NCBI GenBank assembly: GCA_019635755.1
Contig: JAHBYW010000013.1
Span: 1 to 39,956 of the forward strand
Reading direction: 5' to 3'
DNA: 39,956 nucleotides
Origin: Rhizobiaceae bacterium
GTDB taxonomy: Bacteria > Pseudomonadota > Alphaproteobacteria > Rhizobiales > Rhizobiaceae
Numbering within the stretch: position 1 is the stretch's first letter; the number at the start of each line of letters is the position of its first letter. The position numbers and the translations under genes were made by a program. Shown here in pieces: positions 30,657-36,815 of this stretch. The notes under the pieces are model-generated. The model made no database searches. It worked only from the letters and a program-made list of their open reading frames with translations, and was not told the DNA's origin.

Positions 30657-30935
30657 ATGGCCCTCACCGACGATACCGCCCCGCTGGCCGAAGTGGCCGC
30701 CGCGCTCGGCCGTTCCGAGATCTGGCTGCGCCGCAACTGGCTGAAGCTCGCCCTCGAACACGGCTTCCCGCGCAAGCACCCGTCCGGCTGGACCTGGCCG
30801 CGCGCGGCCGTCGCCGCATGGCTCAAGGCCCTGCCCGAGCCGGAGCAGGTCGAGCCGGCCAACGACAATCCGTTCCAGTCCCCCGAGGCCGCGTATCGGG
30901 CCGCCCTCGATGCCAGATACGGAGGCAATCCATGA
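30657..30935 (+). CDS. AlpA/MerR-type HTH protein, possible excisionase or regulator (92 aa)
   Basis: A 92-aa protein. Residues 9-52 form a winged-helix-type HTH (LAEVAAALGRSEIWLRRNWL, then GFPRKHPSGWTWPRAAVAAW) like AlpA and Xis proteins, which use a conserved G-F-P-x-K and a W/R wing. The C terminus is Pro/Asn-rich and leads into the next gene with an ATGA overlap. It could be the directionality factor for the integrase at 32593-33987 or the activator of this operon. No other excisionase candidate is visible. Confidence 0.65.
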   Translation: MALTDDTAPLAEVAAALGRSEIWLRRNWLKLALEHGFPRKHPSGWTWPRAAVAAWLKALPEPEQVEPANDNPFQSPEAAYRAALDARYGGNP

Positions 30936-31312
30936 ACGCTCACTCGGCGCGCAGCGCCGCAAGCCCGACCGGGCGTCGGCCGTCGTCGGCCGCCCCCAAG
31001 ACGATCGGCACCGTCGACCCGGCCACGCTCACCGCCGCGCAGCTTTCCGCGCTCCGCCTGTTCTGCTCGGCGCGCATGGTGCGCGTGCCGGGCGGCTGGC
31101 GCGGCGCCGGCACCCACAAGGTGTCCTTGCCGATCGCCCGCTCGCTGGCACAGCTCGGCCTGGTGCGCGCGGAAAACAGCCACGGCCAGTCCGTGCTGGT
31201 CGCCACCGGGTCGGGCCGCATGACCCGCGACGTCGCCGACCAGCGCCGCGACGCCGCCCGCCGGCGCGACACGCTGGACCGCCTCGCCCGCATGGAGGAC
31301 GCCCGTGGGTGA
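30932..31312 (+). CDS. Unknown protein, winged-helix-like (126 aa)
   Basis: A 126-aa basic protein. Residues 1-30 are Ser/Arg/Pro-rich. The rest (LTAAQLSALRLFCSARMVRV; THKVSLPIARSLAQLGLVRA; NSHGQSVLVATGSGRMTRDV) has the helix-helix-strand-strand order of a winged helix. The C-terminal helix is Arg/Asp-rich. It is coupled to the xis-like gene (ATGA). It probably binds nucleic acid; no family recognised. Confidence 0.6.
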   Translation: MNAHSARSAASPTGRRPSSAAPKTIGTVDPATLTAAQLSALRLFCSARMVRVPGGWRGAGTHKVSLPIARSLAQLGLVRAENSHGQSVLVATGSGRMTRDVADQRRDAARRRDTLDRLARMEDARG

Positions 31313-31652
31313 GCGCCGCATGTCCGACAAGATGGAGGAGGTGATCGAGGCTGGCATTTCCAGTCCGCACCCGGTGCACCGCATGATGGCGCGCCTGGTC
31401 GCCACCGGCGCCATAGAGGCCATCGCCGAGTGGGGCAACGAGGAACAGCGCCGGCCGGACTACAAGCGCGCCGATCTCCTGCTCGCCCTGGCGCACCTGC
31501 AGATACAGACCTTCGCCAGCTTCGTCGGCGCGATGCTCGGGCCGGACGGACACAAGGACGCGATCCGGCTCTATGTCGAGCTGGTCGAGAAGGAAATGCA
31601 GCCGCACGCCATGGCCGTCCACGTGGCGAATCAGGGGGGCATCGGTGGCTGA
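31305..31652 (+). CDS. Unknown helical protein (115 aa)
   Basis: A 115-aa, mostly helical protein (VIEAGISSPHPVHRMMARLV; YKRADLLLALAHLQIQTFAS; DAIRLYVELVEKEMQPHAMA). I take the GTG at 31305 as the start because GGAGG lies 6-7 nt upstream and the 8-nt overlap with the previous stop matches others here. An ATG at 31320 is possible. No motif recognised. Confidence 0.6.
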   Translation: MGERRMSDKMEEVIEAGISSPHPVHRMMARLVATGAIEAIAEWGNEEQRRPDYKRADLLLALAHLQIQTFASFVGAMLGPDGHKDAIRLYVELVEKEMQPHAMAVHVANQGGIGG

Positions 31653-31806
31653 ACTGCTCGTCCAGCTCGCCGGCCTCGTCGTCATCGCGCTCTGGTGGGC
31701 GGTGACCTTCCATTCCGCAATCACGGGGGTCCGTTCCGGACGCCACCGCCCCGAAGGTTGCGGCAAGGCGGGCGGCCCGAAGTGGGGCTCCTTCGGGCCG
31801 CTCTAG
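31645..31806 (+). CDS. Small single-span membrane protein (53 aa)
   Basis: A 53-aa protein with one membrane segment near the N terminus (LLVQLAGLVVIALWWAVTFH) and a Gly/Lys/Arg-rich tail. The GTG start overlaps the previous stop by 8 nt (GTGGCTGA), and a G-run just upstream can act as ribosome site. Function unknown; it may act at the inner membrane during lysogeny. Confidence 0.55.
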   Translation: MAELLVQLAGLVVIALWWAVTFHSAITGVRSGRHRPEGCGKAGGPKWGSFGPL

Positions 31807-31853
31807 AAATTCATGGCGGGGTTCACCCTCCTCCGGTCTCGCCATGAAGCATG

Positions 31854-31922
31854 CCGCCGGCTGTCACCCCGCAGCCGGCGGTCCCCGCCGCCGCCCGGCC
31901 TGTGTCCGCGTAGCCGGGCGGC
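31854..31922 (+). other. Two strong hairpins in tandem upstream of the 62-aa gene
   Basis: Hairpin one: 10-bp perfect stem, 31854-31863 (CCGCCGGCTG) with 31872-31881. Hairpin two: 10-bp perfect stem, 31890-31899 (GCCGCCCGGC) with 31913-31922. Neither has a T-run. They fill most of the gap between 31806 and 31945, 23 nt before the next ATG. Confidence 0.5.
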
Positions 31923-31944
31923 CCTTCAACCAACGGAGCTACCC

Positions 31945-32133
31945 ATGAAACTGAAAGACTGGACGGTGAAGCGCGCCTTCAAGGGCATCACCGTCACCGG
32001 CCTCGACCATCGCGGCAAGGAACAGAAGATCGCCGACGTGTCGGCCGTCGCCGTCAAGGCGGGCAAGGTGTTCGCCACCGGGCCGGACGGCAAGAAGCAC
32101 GAGCTCGTCGTCGAACCCGCCGCTGCGGCCTAG
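31945..32133 (+). CDS. Small beta-rich protein (62 aa)
   Basis: A 62-aa, Lys/Val-rich protein with alternating strands (WTVKRAFKGITVTGLDHRGK; IADVSAVAVKAGKVFATGPD; KKHELVVEPA), like a small SH3-type or cold-shock-type beta barrel. GGAG lies about 8 nt before the ATG. No family recognised. A 20-bp perfect palindrome spans its stop codon. Confidence 0.6.
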   Translation: MKLKDWTVKRAFKGITVTGLDHRGKEQKIADVSAVAVKAGKVFATGPDGKKHELVVEPAAAA

Positions 32134-32175
32134 GCCGCAGCCCTCGCAAACGGGCGGCGCCGCGTTCGCCGCCCG
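32122..32175 (+). other. Palindrome over a stop codon plus a following hairpin
   Basis: GCTGCGGCCTAGGCCGCAGC (32122-32141) is a perfect 20-bp palindrome with the TAG stop in its centre. A second 9-bp stem follows at 32151-32159 with 32167-32175 (CGGGCGGCG, 7-nt loop), then CCCTCTTT. It may terminate part of the transcripts. Confidence 0.5.
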
Positions 32176-32195
32176 CCCTCTTTCCGGAGATCTCC

Positions 32196-32534
32196 GTGTC
32201 CAACGCCACCCACGGGAATGTCAGCGAGAGCGGCGACCAGATGATGGCAGCCTATGACTGCCTGCCCCCCCGCCTGCGCGAGCTGCTGCGCAACAGCGTC
32301 ACCGCTTGGGCCTGCCGGTCGATGCTGGGCTCGCTGCGCAAGGAGATCAGGAGCGGCCGGCGTGAGGCCGATGTCGTCGCCGGATGGGCCGAGCTGCTGG
32401 TCACGCAGGACGTCGCGGCGGTGCGCAGCGCCGCCAAAAAGGACTGGCCGAAGCAATCGGCCGACTACCTCGCCGCCCAGCGTCCGCGCCGCCGGCGCGA
32501 CTGGCTGGACACGCCGCCGAAGAGCCGCCTTTGA
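32196..32534 (+). CDS. DUF6525-like protein (112 aa)
   Basis: A 112-aa basic protein starting at a GTG with GGAG 7 nt upstream. The segment MMAAYDCLPPRLRELLRNSV followed by an aromatic Cys-containing helix and a LRKEIRSGRREADVV region resembles small alphaproteobacterial proteins I know as DUF6525 (AYDxLPxxLRxxL). The C terminus is Arg-rich (RPRRRRDWL). Function unknown. It is the last small gene before the integrase. Confidence 0.6.
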   Translation: MSNATHGNVSESGDQMMAAYDCLPPRLRELLRNSVTAWACRSMLGSLRKEIRSGRREADVVAGWAELLVTQDVAAVRSAAKKDWPKQSADYLAAQRPRRRRDWLDTPPKSRL

Positions 32535-32540
32535 CGCCCT

Positions 32541-32569
32541 TTGACATGTGAAGGAGGGCGATTCATCTT
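32541..32569 (+). promoter_or_regulatory. Candidate integrase promoter
   Basis: A consensus -35 TTGACA (32541-32546), a 17-bp spacer and a weak -10 CATCTT (32564-32569), 24 nt before the integrase ATG. The short leader holds the GGAG ribosome site. It would let the integrase be made independently of the upstream genes. Confidence 0.45.
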
Positions 32570-32592
32570 CGCCCGCGCACCGGAGCCACACG

Positions 32593-33987
32593 ATGCCGAA
32601 GAAATCAGCCATCCCCCACGTCGCCTGGCGCGACGGCCGCCCACGCTTCTCGCCCAGCCAGCTCCTGCGCGGACAGGGCCATAAAGGCCGCGACCTCAGA
32701 CACGCGGACGGCCGCTGGTTTTCCAGGGGCGAGGCCGTCGACTGGTCGGACGCCTTCCGCAAGCAGCTCGCGGACGAGCGCCGCTCGGCGCGCAGCGCCG
32801 CGACGCCGACCGGCGGCCGCGCGTCGTCGCGTGCGCCCGCGCAAGGCCAGCCGCGCAGCAGCGGCGCGGCCCGTGAGCGCTATTACACCATCGCCCAGAT
32901 GTGCGAGGACTGGCAGCGTTCGCCGCGCTGGCGGCCGGGCGAGCCGAAGTCGCTCGCCGCCTCCACCATGGCCGACTACCGCATCAAGCTTTCCATCCTC
33001 GAGCGCGACCACCCGCTGGTGTGGAGCGCGCCAGCGCACCTTGTCGCGCGCCCGACGCTGCGCGCCATGTTCGAGGAACTGTGGGCGGCGCGCGGGCTGG
33101 CCAGCGCGCGCGGCGTCGTCGCCGTGCTGTCGGCCTGCTTCTCCTGGGCCATCCTGCGCGGCAAGGCGCGCCGGCAGGACAACCCGGCACTGAAGCTCGC
33201 CATGGAGCTGCCGGACCCGCGCGTGCGCTTCGGCACCCGGCCGGAGATCTCGGCCCTGGTCGCCGCCGCCGACGCTGTCGGCCGGCCGGAGATCGGCGAC
33301 ATGGTGATGCTCGCCGTGTGGACCGGCCAGCGACAGGCCGACAGGCTGCAGCTGCTGGCGACGCAGAAGGTGAACGGCCGCCGCCACTTCAGGCAGGGCA
33401 AGACCGGCGCGATCGTGGCCATCCGCGAGGCGCCCGAGCTGGAGGCGCGCCTTGCCCGCGCCGCCGCCCGCCGCGCCGCGGTGCGCGCAGCCGCCCTGCT
33501 CGCGGCGCCGACGCAGGAGGCCCGCAGGGAGGCGGAGATACGCTTCGGCCATGTGGTGCTCGACGAGGCCCCGGAGACGCGCTACGCCCGCCAGGAAGGC
33601 CGCTGGGTGCCTTTCGACCGCTTCCACTACGCCGACGTCTATGCGCAGGTCCGCGAGGCCGCTGCGCGCGGCGTCTACGATGATGGCGAGATCGGCCCGG
33701 CGATCGGCATTGAGCCGGTGGCAGGCGAGAACCGCCGCTGGCTCGTCGCACCCTGCCCGTCGGTCGCCGACCTGCGCGATCAGGACCTGCGCGACACGTC
33801 GGTCACGTGGATGGCGCTCGCCGGCGTCACGATCCCGGAAATCATAAGCGTCACCGGCCACACGCCGGAGAGCGCCACGCGGATCCTGAAACACTACCTC
33901 GCGCAGCACCCCGCCATGGCCGACAGCGCCATCGGCAAGATGATCGCGTGGTACGACGGCAACGGCGAAACGGAGTTCGGGCTTTAG
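32593..33987 (+). CDS. int: Tyrosine integrase
   Basis: A 464-aa site-specific recombinase. Residues 1-59 form an unusual N-terminal domain (HVAWRDGRPRFSPSQLLR; DLRHADGRWF) that is repeated in the GIY-YIG protein at 34660. Residues 95-215 are the core-binding domain. The catalytic domain carries Arg247 (WTGQRQADRLQL), Arg400 (DLRDTSVT), His423 (VTGHTPES) and the nucleophile Tyr435 (LKHYLAQH). The box II His is replaced by Asp (LRDT), common in alphaproteobacterial phage integrases. GGAG lies about 8 nt before the ATG. Its attP is the tRNA-Lys half at 35332-35378. The stop overlaps the stop of the convergent membrane protein gene by 4 nt. Confidence 0.93.
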   Translation: MPKKSAIPHVAWRDGRPRFSPSQLLRGQGHKGRDLRHADGRWFSRGEAVDWSDAFRKQLADERRSARSAATPTGGRASSRAPAQGQPRSSGAARERYYTIAQMCEDWQRSPRWRPGEPKSLAASTMADYRIKLSILERDHPLVWSAPAHLVARPTLRAMFEELWAARGLASARGVVAVLSACFSWAILRGKARRQDNPALKLAMELPDPRVRFGTRPEISALVAAADAVGRPEIGDMVMLAVWTGQRQADRLQLLATQKVNGRRHFRQGKTGAIVAIREAPELEARLARAAARRAAVRAAALLAAPTQEARREAEIRFGHVVLDEAPETRYARQEGRWVPFDRFHYADVYAQVREAAARGVYDDGEIGPAIGIEPVAGENRRWLVAPCPSVADLRDQDLRDTSVTWMALAGVTIPEIISVTGHTPESATRILKHYLAQHPAMADSAIGKMIAWYDGNGETEFGL

Positions 33988-34160
33988 AACATCCAGTGCA
34001 GGATGAGCCAGTAAATCGGCCAGATTGCGCTGAGAAACAGGTTCACCGGGATCGCGATCAGCCAGTTCCATGCGTTGTAGATGTAGCCGTCGAAGAACGT
34101 CAGATAGACGAACGTGCCGATCCCGATCAGGCCGTAGATGTTCGCCAGTGCGCGGTCCAT
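33984..34160 (-). CDS. Small two-span membrane protein, convergent with the integrase (58 aa)
   Basis: A 58-aa protein, strongly hydrophobic and aromatic: MDRALANIYGLIGIGTFVYL, then a FFDGYIYNAWNW turn, then AIPVNLFLSAIWPIYWLILH. Two membrane spans with a short loop. AGGGGAGGG lies 3-5 nt before the ATG, one of the strongest ribosome sites in the window. I know similar short FFDGYxYxxWNWLxxIPxN proteins from alphaproteobacteria and their phages, without a function. Its transcript runs into the 3' end of the integrase gene and could act on integrase mRNA as antisense. Confidence 0.75.
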   Translation of the reverse strand: MDRALANIYGLIGIGTFVYLTFFDGYIYNAWNWLIAIPVNLFLSAIWPIYWLILHWMF

Positions 34161-34204
34161 GCGCCCTCCCCTTGACTTCGATGCCCCGAGGATTCACCTT
34201 AAGG

Positions 34205-34282
34205 GCGCTCCGCAGGCTTGTGGAGTCCGGTTTGGTCGCCGGTAACACGGAGCGCTCGGCGCGCTCATTGAGCGCGTTTTTT
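34205..34282 (+). ncRNA. Structured stretch ending in an intrinsic terminator: candidate small RNA
   Basis: A closing 8-bp stem (GCGCTCCG at 34205-34212 with CGGAGCGC at 34248-34255) encloses a CCGG/CCGG hairpin. The strong terminator hairpin CGCGCTC-ATT-GAGCGCG (34260-34276) follows, with six T (34277-34282). No open reading frame of note precedes it on this strand within 200 bp except the integrase. A TTGACT at 34172 could be a -35 box, but the -10 is poor. It is either the integrase terminator placed far downstream or a short RNA of about 80-100 nt. Confidence 0.45.
34260..34282 (+). terminator. Intrinsic terminator downstream of the integrase
   Basis: A 7-bp GC-rich stem with a 3-nt loop followed by six T, the clearest rho-independent terminator in the window. 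It lies 273 nt after the integrase stop and 154 nt before the next plus-strand gene. Confidence 0.85.
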
Positions 34283-34312
34283 GTTTCGCCGGCCGGCAAC
34301 GGCCGTGCGTAT

Positions 34313-34398
34313 GGGTGAGCGCATCGGGAGAGCCCTGCCCTCGAAGCAGAAGCTCTGCCGTTCTCCGTGACGGTCGACCAACCCGGTGTCGCTCACCC
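34313..34398 (+). other. Long-range inverted repeat with inner hairpins: candidate structured leader
   Basis: A 9-bp stem, GGGTGAGCG (34313-34321) with CGCTCACCC (34390-34398), encloses AGAGC/GCTCT, GCAGA/TCTGC and CGAC/GTCG pairings. It lies directly upstream of the gene at 34436. The word TTGGTCGCCGG followed by CGGAG occurs both here (34405-34428, where it gives the ribosome site) and at 34232-34252. Together with the terminator before it, this looks like a regulated 5' leader. Confidence 0.45.
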
Positions 34399-34435
34399 GC
34401 CAGCTTGGTCGCCGGCGAAACCACGGAGACTACCG

Positions 34436-34660
34436 ATGGCCGAAGTCATCCCCTATCCGACATTGCAGGTCGAAATGCAGCTTTCCGAGATCGGAGGGCT
34501 GGTCGACGCCATGATCTACATGCACGAGGCCGCCGGCGACGGCGACCGCCAGCGCGTCATGCTGTTCGAGACGAGCCTTCTGTGGGTCATGCGCGACAAG
34601 GTGCAGGCCGCGCACGCCGCCCTCGAACGCCTCAACAGGCCCGCGCGGAGGACCGCCTGA
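34436..34660 (+). CDS. Unknown small protein (74 aa)
   Basis: A 74-aa helical protein (LQVEMQLSEIGGLVDAMIYM; QRVMLFETSLLWVMRDKVQA) with a basic C terminus. GGAG lies 8 nt before the ATG. It overlaps the GIY-YIG gene by one base (TGATG), so the two are made together. No family recognised; a four-helix or helical-hairpin partner protein is likely. Confidence 0.65.
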   Translation: MAEVIPYPTLQVEMQLSEIGGLVDAMIYMHEAAGDGDRQRVMLFETSLLWVMRDKVQAAHAALERLNRPARRTA

Positions 34661-35325
34661 TGCCGAAGGAGAGCAAGCACCCCCACGTATCGTGGCGCAA
34701 TGGGCGCCCGCGCTTTTCGCCCGACCAGAACCTGCGGGCGGCCGGCTACAAGGGCAAGGACCTGCGGCACGAGGACGGCCGCTGGTTCACCCTGTCGGAA
34801 ACGATCGACTGGTCCTATGCCTTCGTGAAGGAGCGCGCCGCCAGCGGCCATCGCGTCGTTTCGTCCCCTGCCAACAGGCCGCCGCCTCGCTCCTCCTACA
34901 GCCCGGCCGCGAAGGGGTACATCTACTTCCTGTTCACGCGCGAAAGGGTGAAGATCGGTTTCTCCGAGAATCCTGCCGTTCGGGTGGCGAGCTTGCTCAC
35001 CGCCACCAGCGACCCCGCTGAAATGATCGTCGTCATCGAGGGTTCGCGGCACGATGAGCGGCGGCTGCACATGGAGCTGTCGGGCACGGCGGTGCATCGA
35101 GAGTGGTTCCAGCGGTCCCTCTCCGTGATTCGCGTGATGCAGCGGGAGATGCAGGCAAGGATGGAGCGGCTGAACTGGGAATCGCCGGTGCTGCGCGACC
35201 CTGACCGGCGCGGCAACAAGCGGGGCCGTGCGACATCGCTTGAGACACCGGAGTCGCATGCGACACGAATAGGAACAGACGTTCTCGATGAGGAAAATCC
35301 GCCATCTAGCGATGGTTTCACGTGA
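34660..35325 (+). CDS. GIY-YIG (T5orf172/MUG113-like) protein with integrase-type N-terminal domain
   Basis: A 221-aa protein of two parts. Residues 1-59 repeat the N-terminal domain of the integrase with about 38 of 59 identical residues (HVSWRNGRPRFSPDQNLR; DLRHEDGRWF). Residues about 86-155 are a GIY-YIG superfamily domain of the T5orf172/MUG113 kind: GYIYFLFTRERVKIGFS, an Arg at 108 (NPAVRVASLL), and HDERRLHMEL with Glu133 and His137, followed by HREWF. Such domains bind and can cut DNA. The tail from 160 is charged. It is the last gene before attP. It may assist or regulate integration, or compete with the integrase for the site read by the shared domain. Confidence 0.8.
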   Translation: MPKESKHPHVSWRNGRPRFSPDQNLRAAGYKGKDLRHEDGRWFTLSETIDWSYAFVKERAASGHRVVSSPANRPPPRSSYSPAAKGYIYFLFTRERVKIGFSENPAVRVASLLTATSDPAEMIVVIEGSRHDERRLHMELSGTAVHREWFQRSLSVIRVMQREMQARMERLNWESPVLRDPDRRGNKRGRATSLETPESHATRIGTDVLDEENPPSSDGFT

Positions 35326-35331
35326 AAACGA

Positions 35332-35378
35332 TGGTGAGCCGGGAGGGAATCGAACCCTCGACCACATGATTAAAAGTC
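35332..35378 (-). other. attP: attP core: 3' half of a tRNA-Lys gene
   Basis: Read on the minus strand, 47 bp form the 3' part of a tRNA: anticodon region GACTTTTAATC (anticodon TTT, Lys), a perfect 5-bp T-stem GAGGG/CCCTC around the T-loop TTCGATT, the acceptor strand CCGGCTC, discriminator A and CCA. The 5' half is absent; the next bases (35379-35400) are AT-rich and not tRNA-like. This is the expected attP of a phage that integrates into a host tRNA-Lys gene and restores its 3' end. It lies between the convergent ends of the lysogeny and late modules, 1.3 kb from int. Confidence 0.88.
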
Positions 35379-35439
35379 TTTAGGATCAATAATATATTCA
35401 ATGACTTTAAAGCAACGCATTACCGTATCCGCACAGTGT

Positions 35440-35748
35440 CTACCGATTCGTACCGTCGCGCCAGCCGCGTGCTTCCACGCCGCGCAGGATGCGTTGCAGC
35501 GTGTCGGTCTGCGCCGACAGCTTCTCCTCGATGCGGATGACGCGCGGCGTCAGGTCGCGCTCCAGCACATCGACACGGGCCGCCAGCTTGTCGAGCGCGG
35601 CCTTGTCGGCGGCGCGGCGGTCCTCGGCCAAGGCCAGACGGTTCTCGAAGGCGAACCAGCCGGCGACGACGGCCATCATCACAGTGCCTATCGTGATGAG
35701 GTTGCCGAGCGACATACGGCCGTCGAACCACGGTGTTTTGCTGGTCAC
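35440..35748 (-). CDS. Membrane-anchored coiled-coil protein at the end of the lysis cassette (102 aa)
   Basis: A 102-aa protein. After 11 polar residues comes one membrane span (LGNLITIGTVMMAVVAGWFA), then a long charged coiled coil (RRAADKAALDKLAARVDVLE; RIEEKLSAQTDTLQRILRGV). The GTG start at 35748 overlaps the Rz1 stop (GTGA). Proteins of this type occur next to lysis genes in several phages, with unknown function; the topology is like a second i-spanin or an antiholin partner. Last gene of the late operon. Confidence 0.7.
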   Translation of the reverse strand: MTSKTPWFDGRMSLGNLITIGTVMMAVVAGWFAFENRLALAEDRRAADKAALDKLAARVDVLERDLTPRVIRIEEKLSAQTDTLQRILRGVEARGWRDGTNR

Positions 35749-36032
35749 CGGCCTGCCCTTCCGTCTGCGTCCGCGTTGGCGGCGTCCCATGCGCGCACCC
35801 CGTCCACCTGGGCGGCGCAGCGGTCGAGCGCGCCTTCGGTGTAGACGAGACGGTTGACGATCGCGCCCGTCGTCTTCAGCGGCCCGCGCTGCTTGGCCGG
35901 GCACGGCTGAACCAGCGCGGCCGGCACGCGCGGTGCCGGCGTCGGCTCGGTCCTGGCCACCACGCTACCGGTTGAGCTGCAGCTCCAGAGCGCCGGGCAC
36001 GATGCCAGCAAGATAAGAGCGGACCTCTTCAT
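35745..36032 (-). CDS. Rz1-like outer-membrane lipoprotein (o-spanin)
   Basis: A 95-aa lipoprotein with a short signal peptide (MKRSALILLASCPALWSC). Two Cys could be lipidated: Cys12 in LASC, a perfect lipobox, or Cys18 in LWSC. Pro-rich residues (TEPTPAPRVPA) follow, as in o-spanins. Its start lies inside the 3' end of the Rz gene in another frame (68-nt overlap), the usual Rz/Rz1 arrangement. With Rz it fuses inner and outer membranes at lysis. Confidence 0.8.
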   Translation of the reverse strand: MKRSALILLASCPALWSCSSTGSVVARTEPTPAPRVPAALVQPCPAKQRGPLKTTGAIVNRLVYTEGALDRCAAQVDGVRAWDAANADADGRAGR

Positions 36033-36327
36033 TCTGTTCCCCGAGTTCCACGATCGCCGCCGTCTGGCCGGCGATCGCTTCCGTGATCTTCGCCAGCTCG
36101 GCCGCGACGCCGACCATGATCCGGTCGTTGATCTCGGCCTGTGCCCTGGCGCGGGCTAGGGCGGCCTCCAGAGAGGCGTTGGCGTCCAGCGCGACGGCAA
36201 GCGCGGCGCGGGCCTTGTCGCGCTCTGCGGCCGCCACCGTCGCCTGCAGGCGCCAGTAGCCGGCGAGCACGACCGCCGCCGCAAGCGCCAGCGCGGCAAG
36301 CCCGGCGGCGGCGAGGCGGATGTTCAT
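35965..36327 (-). CDS. Rz-like inner-membrane spanin
   Basis: A 120-aa protein with an N-terminal membrane anchor (RLAAAGLAALALAAAVVLAG), then a long Ala/Glu/Arg-rich coiled coil through the periplasm and a hydrophobic C-terminal end (YLAGIVPGALELQLNR). The ATG overlaps the endolysin stop by ATGA. Topology, order (endolysin, Rz, Rz1) and the overlapping Rz1 frame support an i-spanin. Confidence 0.82.
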   Translation of the reverse strand: MNIRLAAAGLAALALAAAVVLAGYWRLQATVAAAERDKARAALAVALDANASLEAALARARAQAEINDRIMVGVAAELAKITEAIAGQTAAIVELGEQNEEVRSYLAGIVPGALELQLNR

Positions 36328-36815
36328 CGCCCTTCCGCCACGCCTGCGAGGCACAGCGCCTGTTCGGCCTTGCGGCGGTTCACCAGCCCCTTCACCTCGC
36401 GGCCGCCGGCGCGCGTCCAGCGCAGCAGGGCGTTGCAGGCGCCCTCGAGATCGCCGGCGTTGGCCAGCCGCGCCATCGAGGATCCGCAGAAGGCGCGCAC
36501 GCCGATATTGTAGCTGGCCGACAGGAACGCCACGTAGCTCTTGCCCGGCAGCGCGTCGGGCGCCTTCAGGCAGGCGCGCATCCCCTGCTCGAAGTCCACA
36601 AGCGCATCGCCCAGCATCACCTTGCATTCGTCCAGCGTGTATTCGTCGCCGAGCTTCACGCCCCGCGTCTCGCCGAAACACACCGTCGGGATGCCGTTGG
36701 CCAGCCGGTCGGGATAGGCGACGGTGCGCACGCCTTCCCAGCCGGCCACCAGCGCGATCGCCATGGCCAGCACGCCGCCGCCGCGGGTCAGCCTAGTTTT
36801 GATCTTCGTCGACAT
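36324..36815 (-). CDS. Endolysin, GH24 lysozyme, probably with SAR signal
   Basis: A 163-aa muramidase of the P21/R21 type. A weakly hydrophobic Gly/Ala-rich segment (GGVLAMAIALVAG, residues 13-25) sits at the N terminus like a signal-anchor-release sequence. The catalytic region follows: Glu27 (WEGVRTVAYPD), Asp36 and Thr44 in the DRLANGIPTVCFGETRGV loop, with seven rather than five residues between Asp and Thr. The ATG at 36815 has AGGAG about 9 nt upstream and lies inside the holin gene (23-nt overlap). It cuts peptidoglycan at the end of infection. Confidence 0.9.
   Translation of the reverse strand: MSTKIKTRLTRGGGVLAMAIALVAGWEGVRTVAYPDRLANGIPTVCFGETRGVKLGDEYTLDECKVMLGDALVDFEQGMRACLKAPDALPGKSYVAFLSASYNIGVRAFCGSSMARLANAGDLEGACNALLRWTRAGGREVKGLVNRRKAEQALCLAGVAEGR

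Noticed and set aside
34313-34402. tRNA or tmRNA gene suggested by a 9-bp closing stem followed by G-CCA at 90 nt
   Set aside because: On the plus strand there is no TTCRA T-loop in the right place and no regular anticodon arm. On the minus strand a TTCGA loop exists but is not adjacent to the closing stem.
35332-35378. A functional tRNA-Lys gene
   Set aside because: Only the 3' half is present; no D-arm or 5' acceptor strand can be found upstream.
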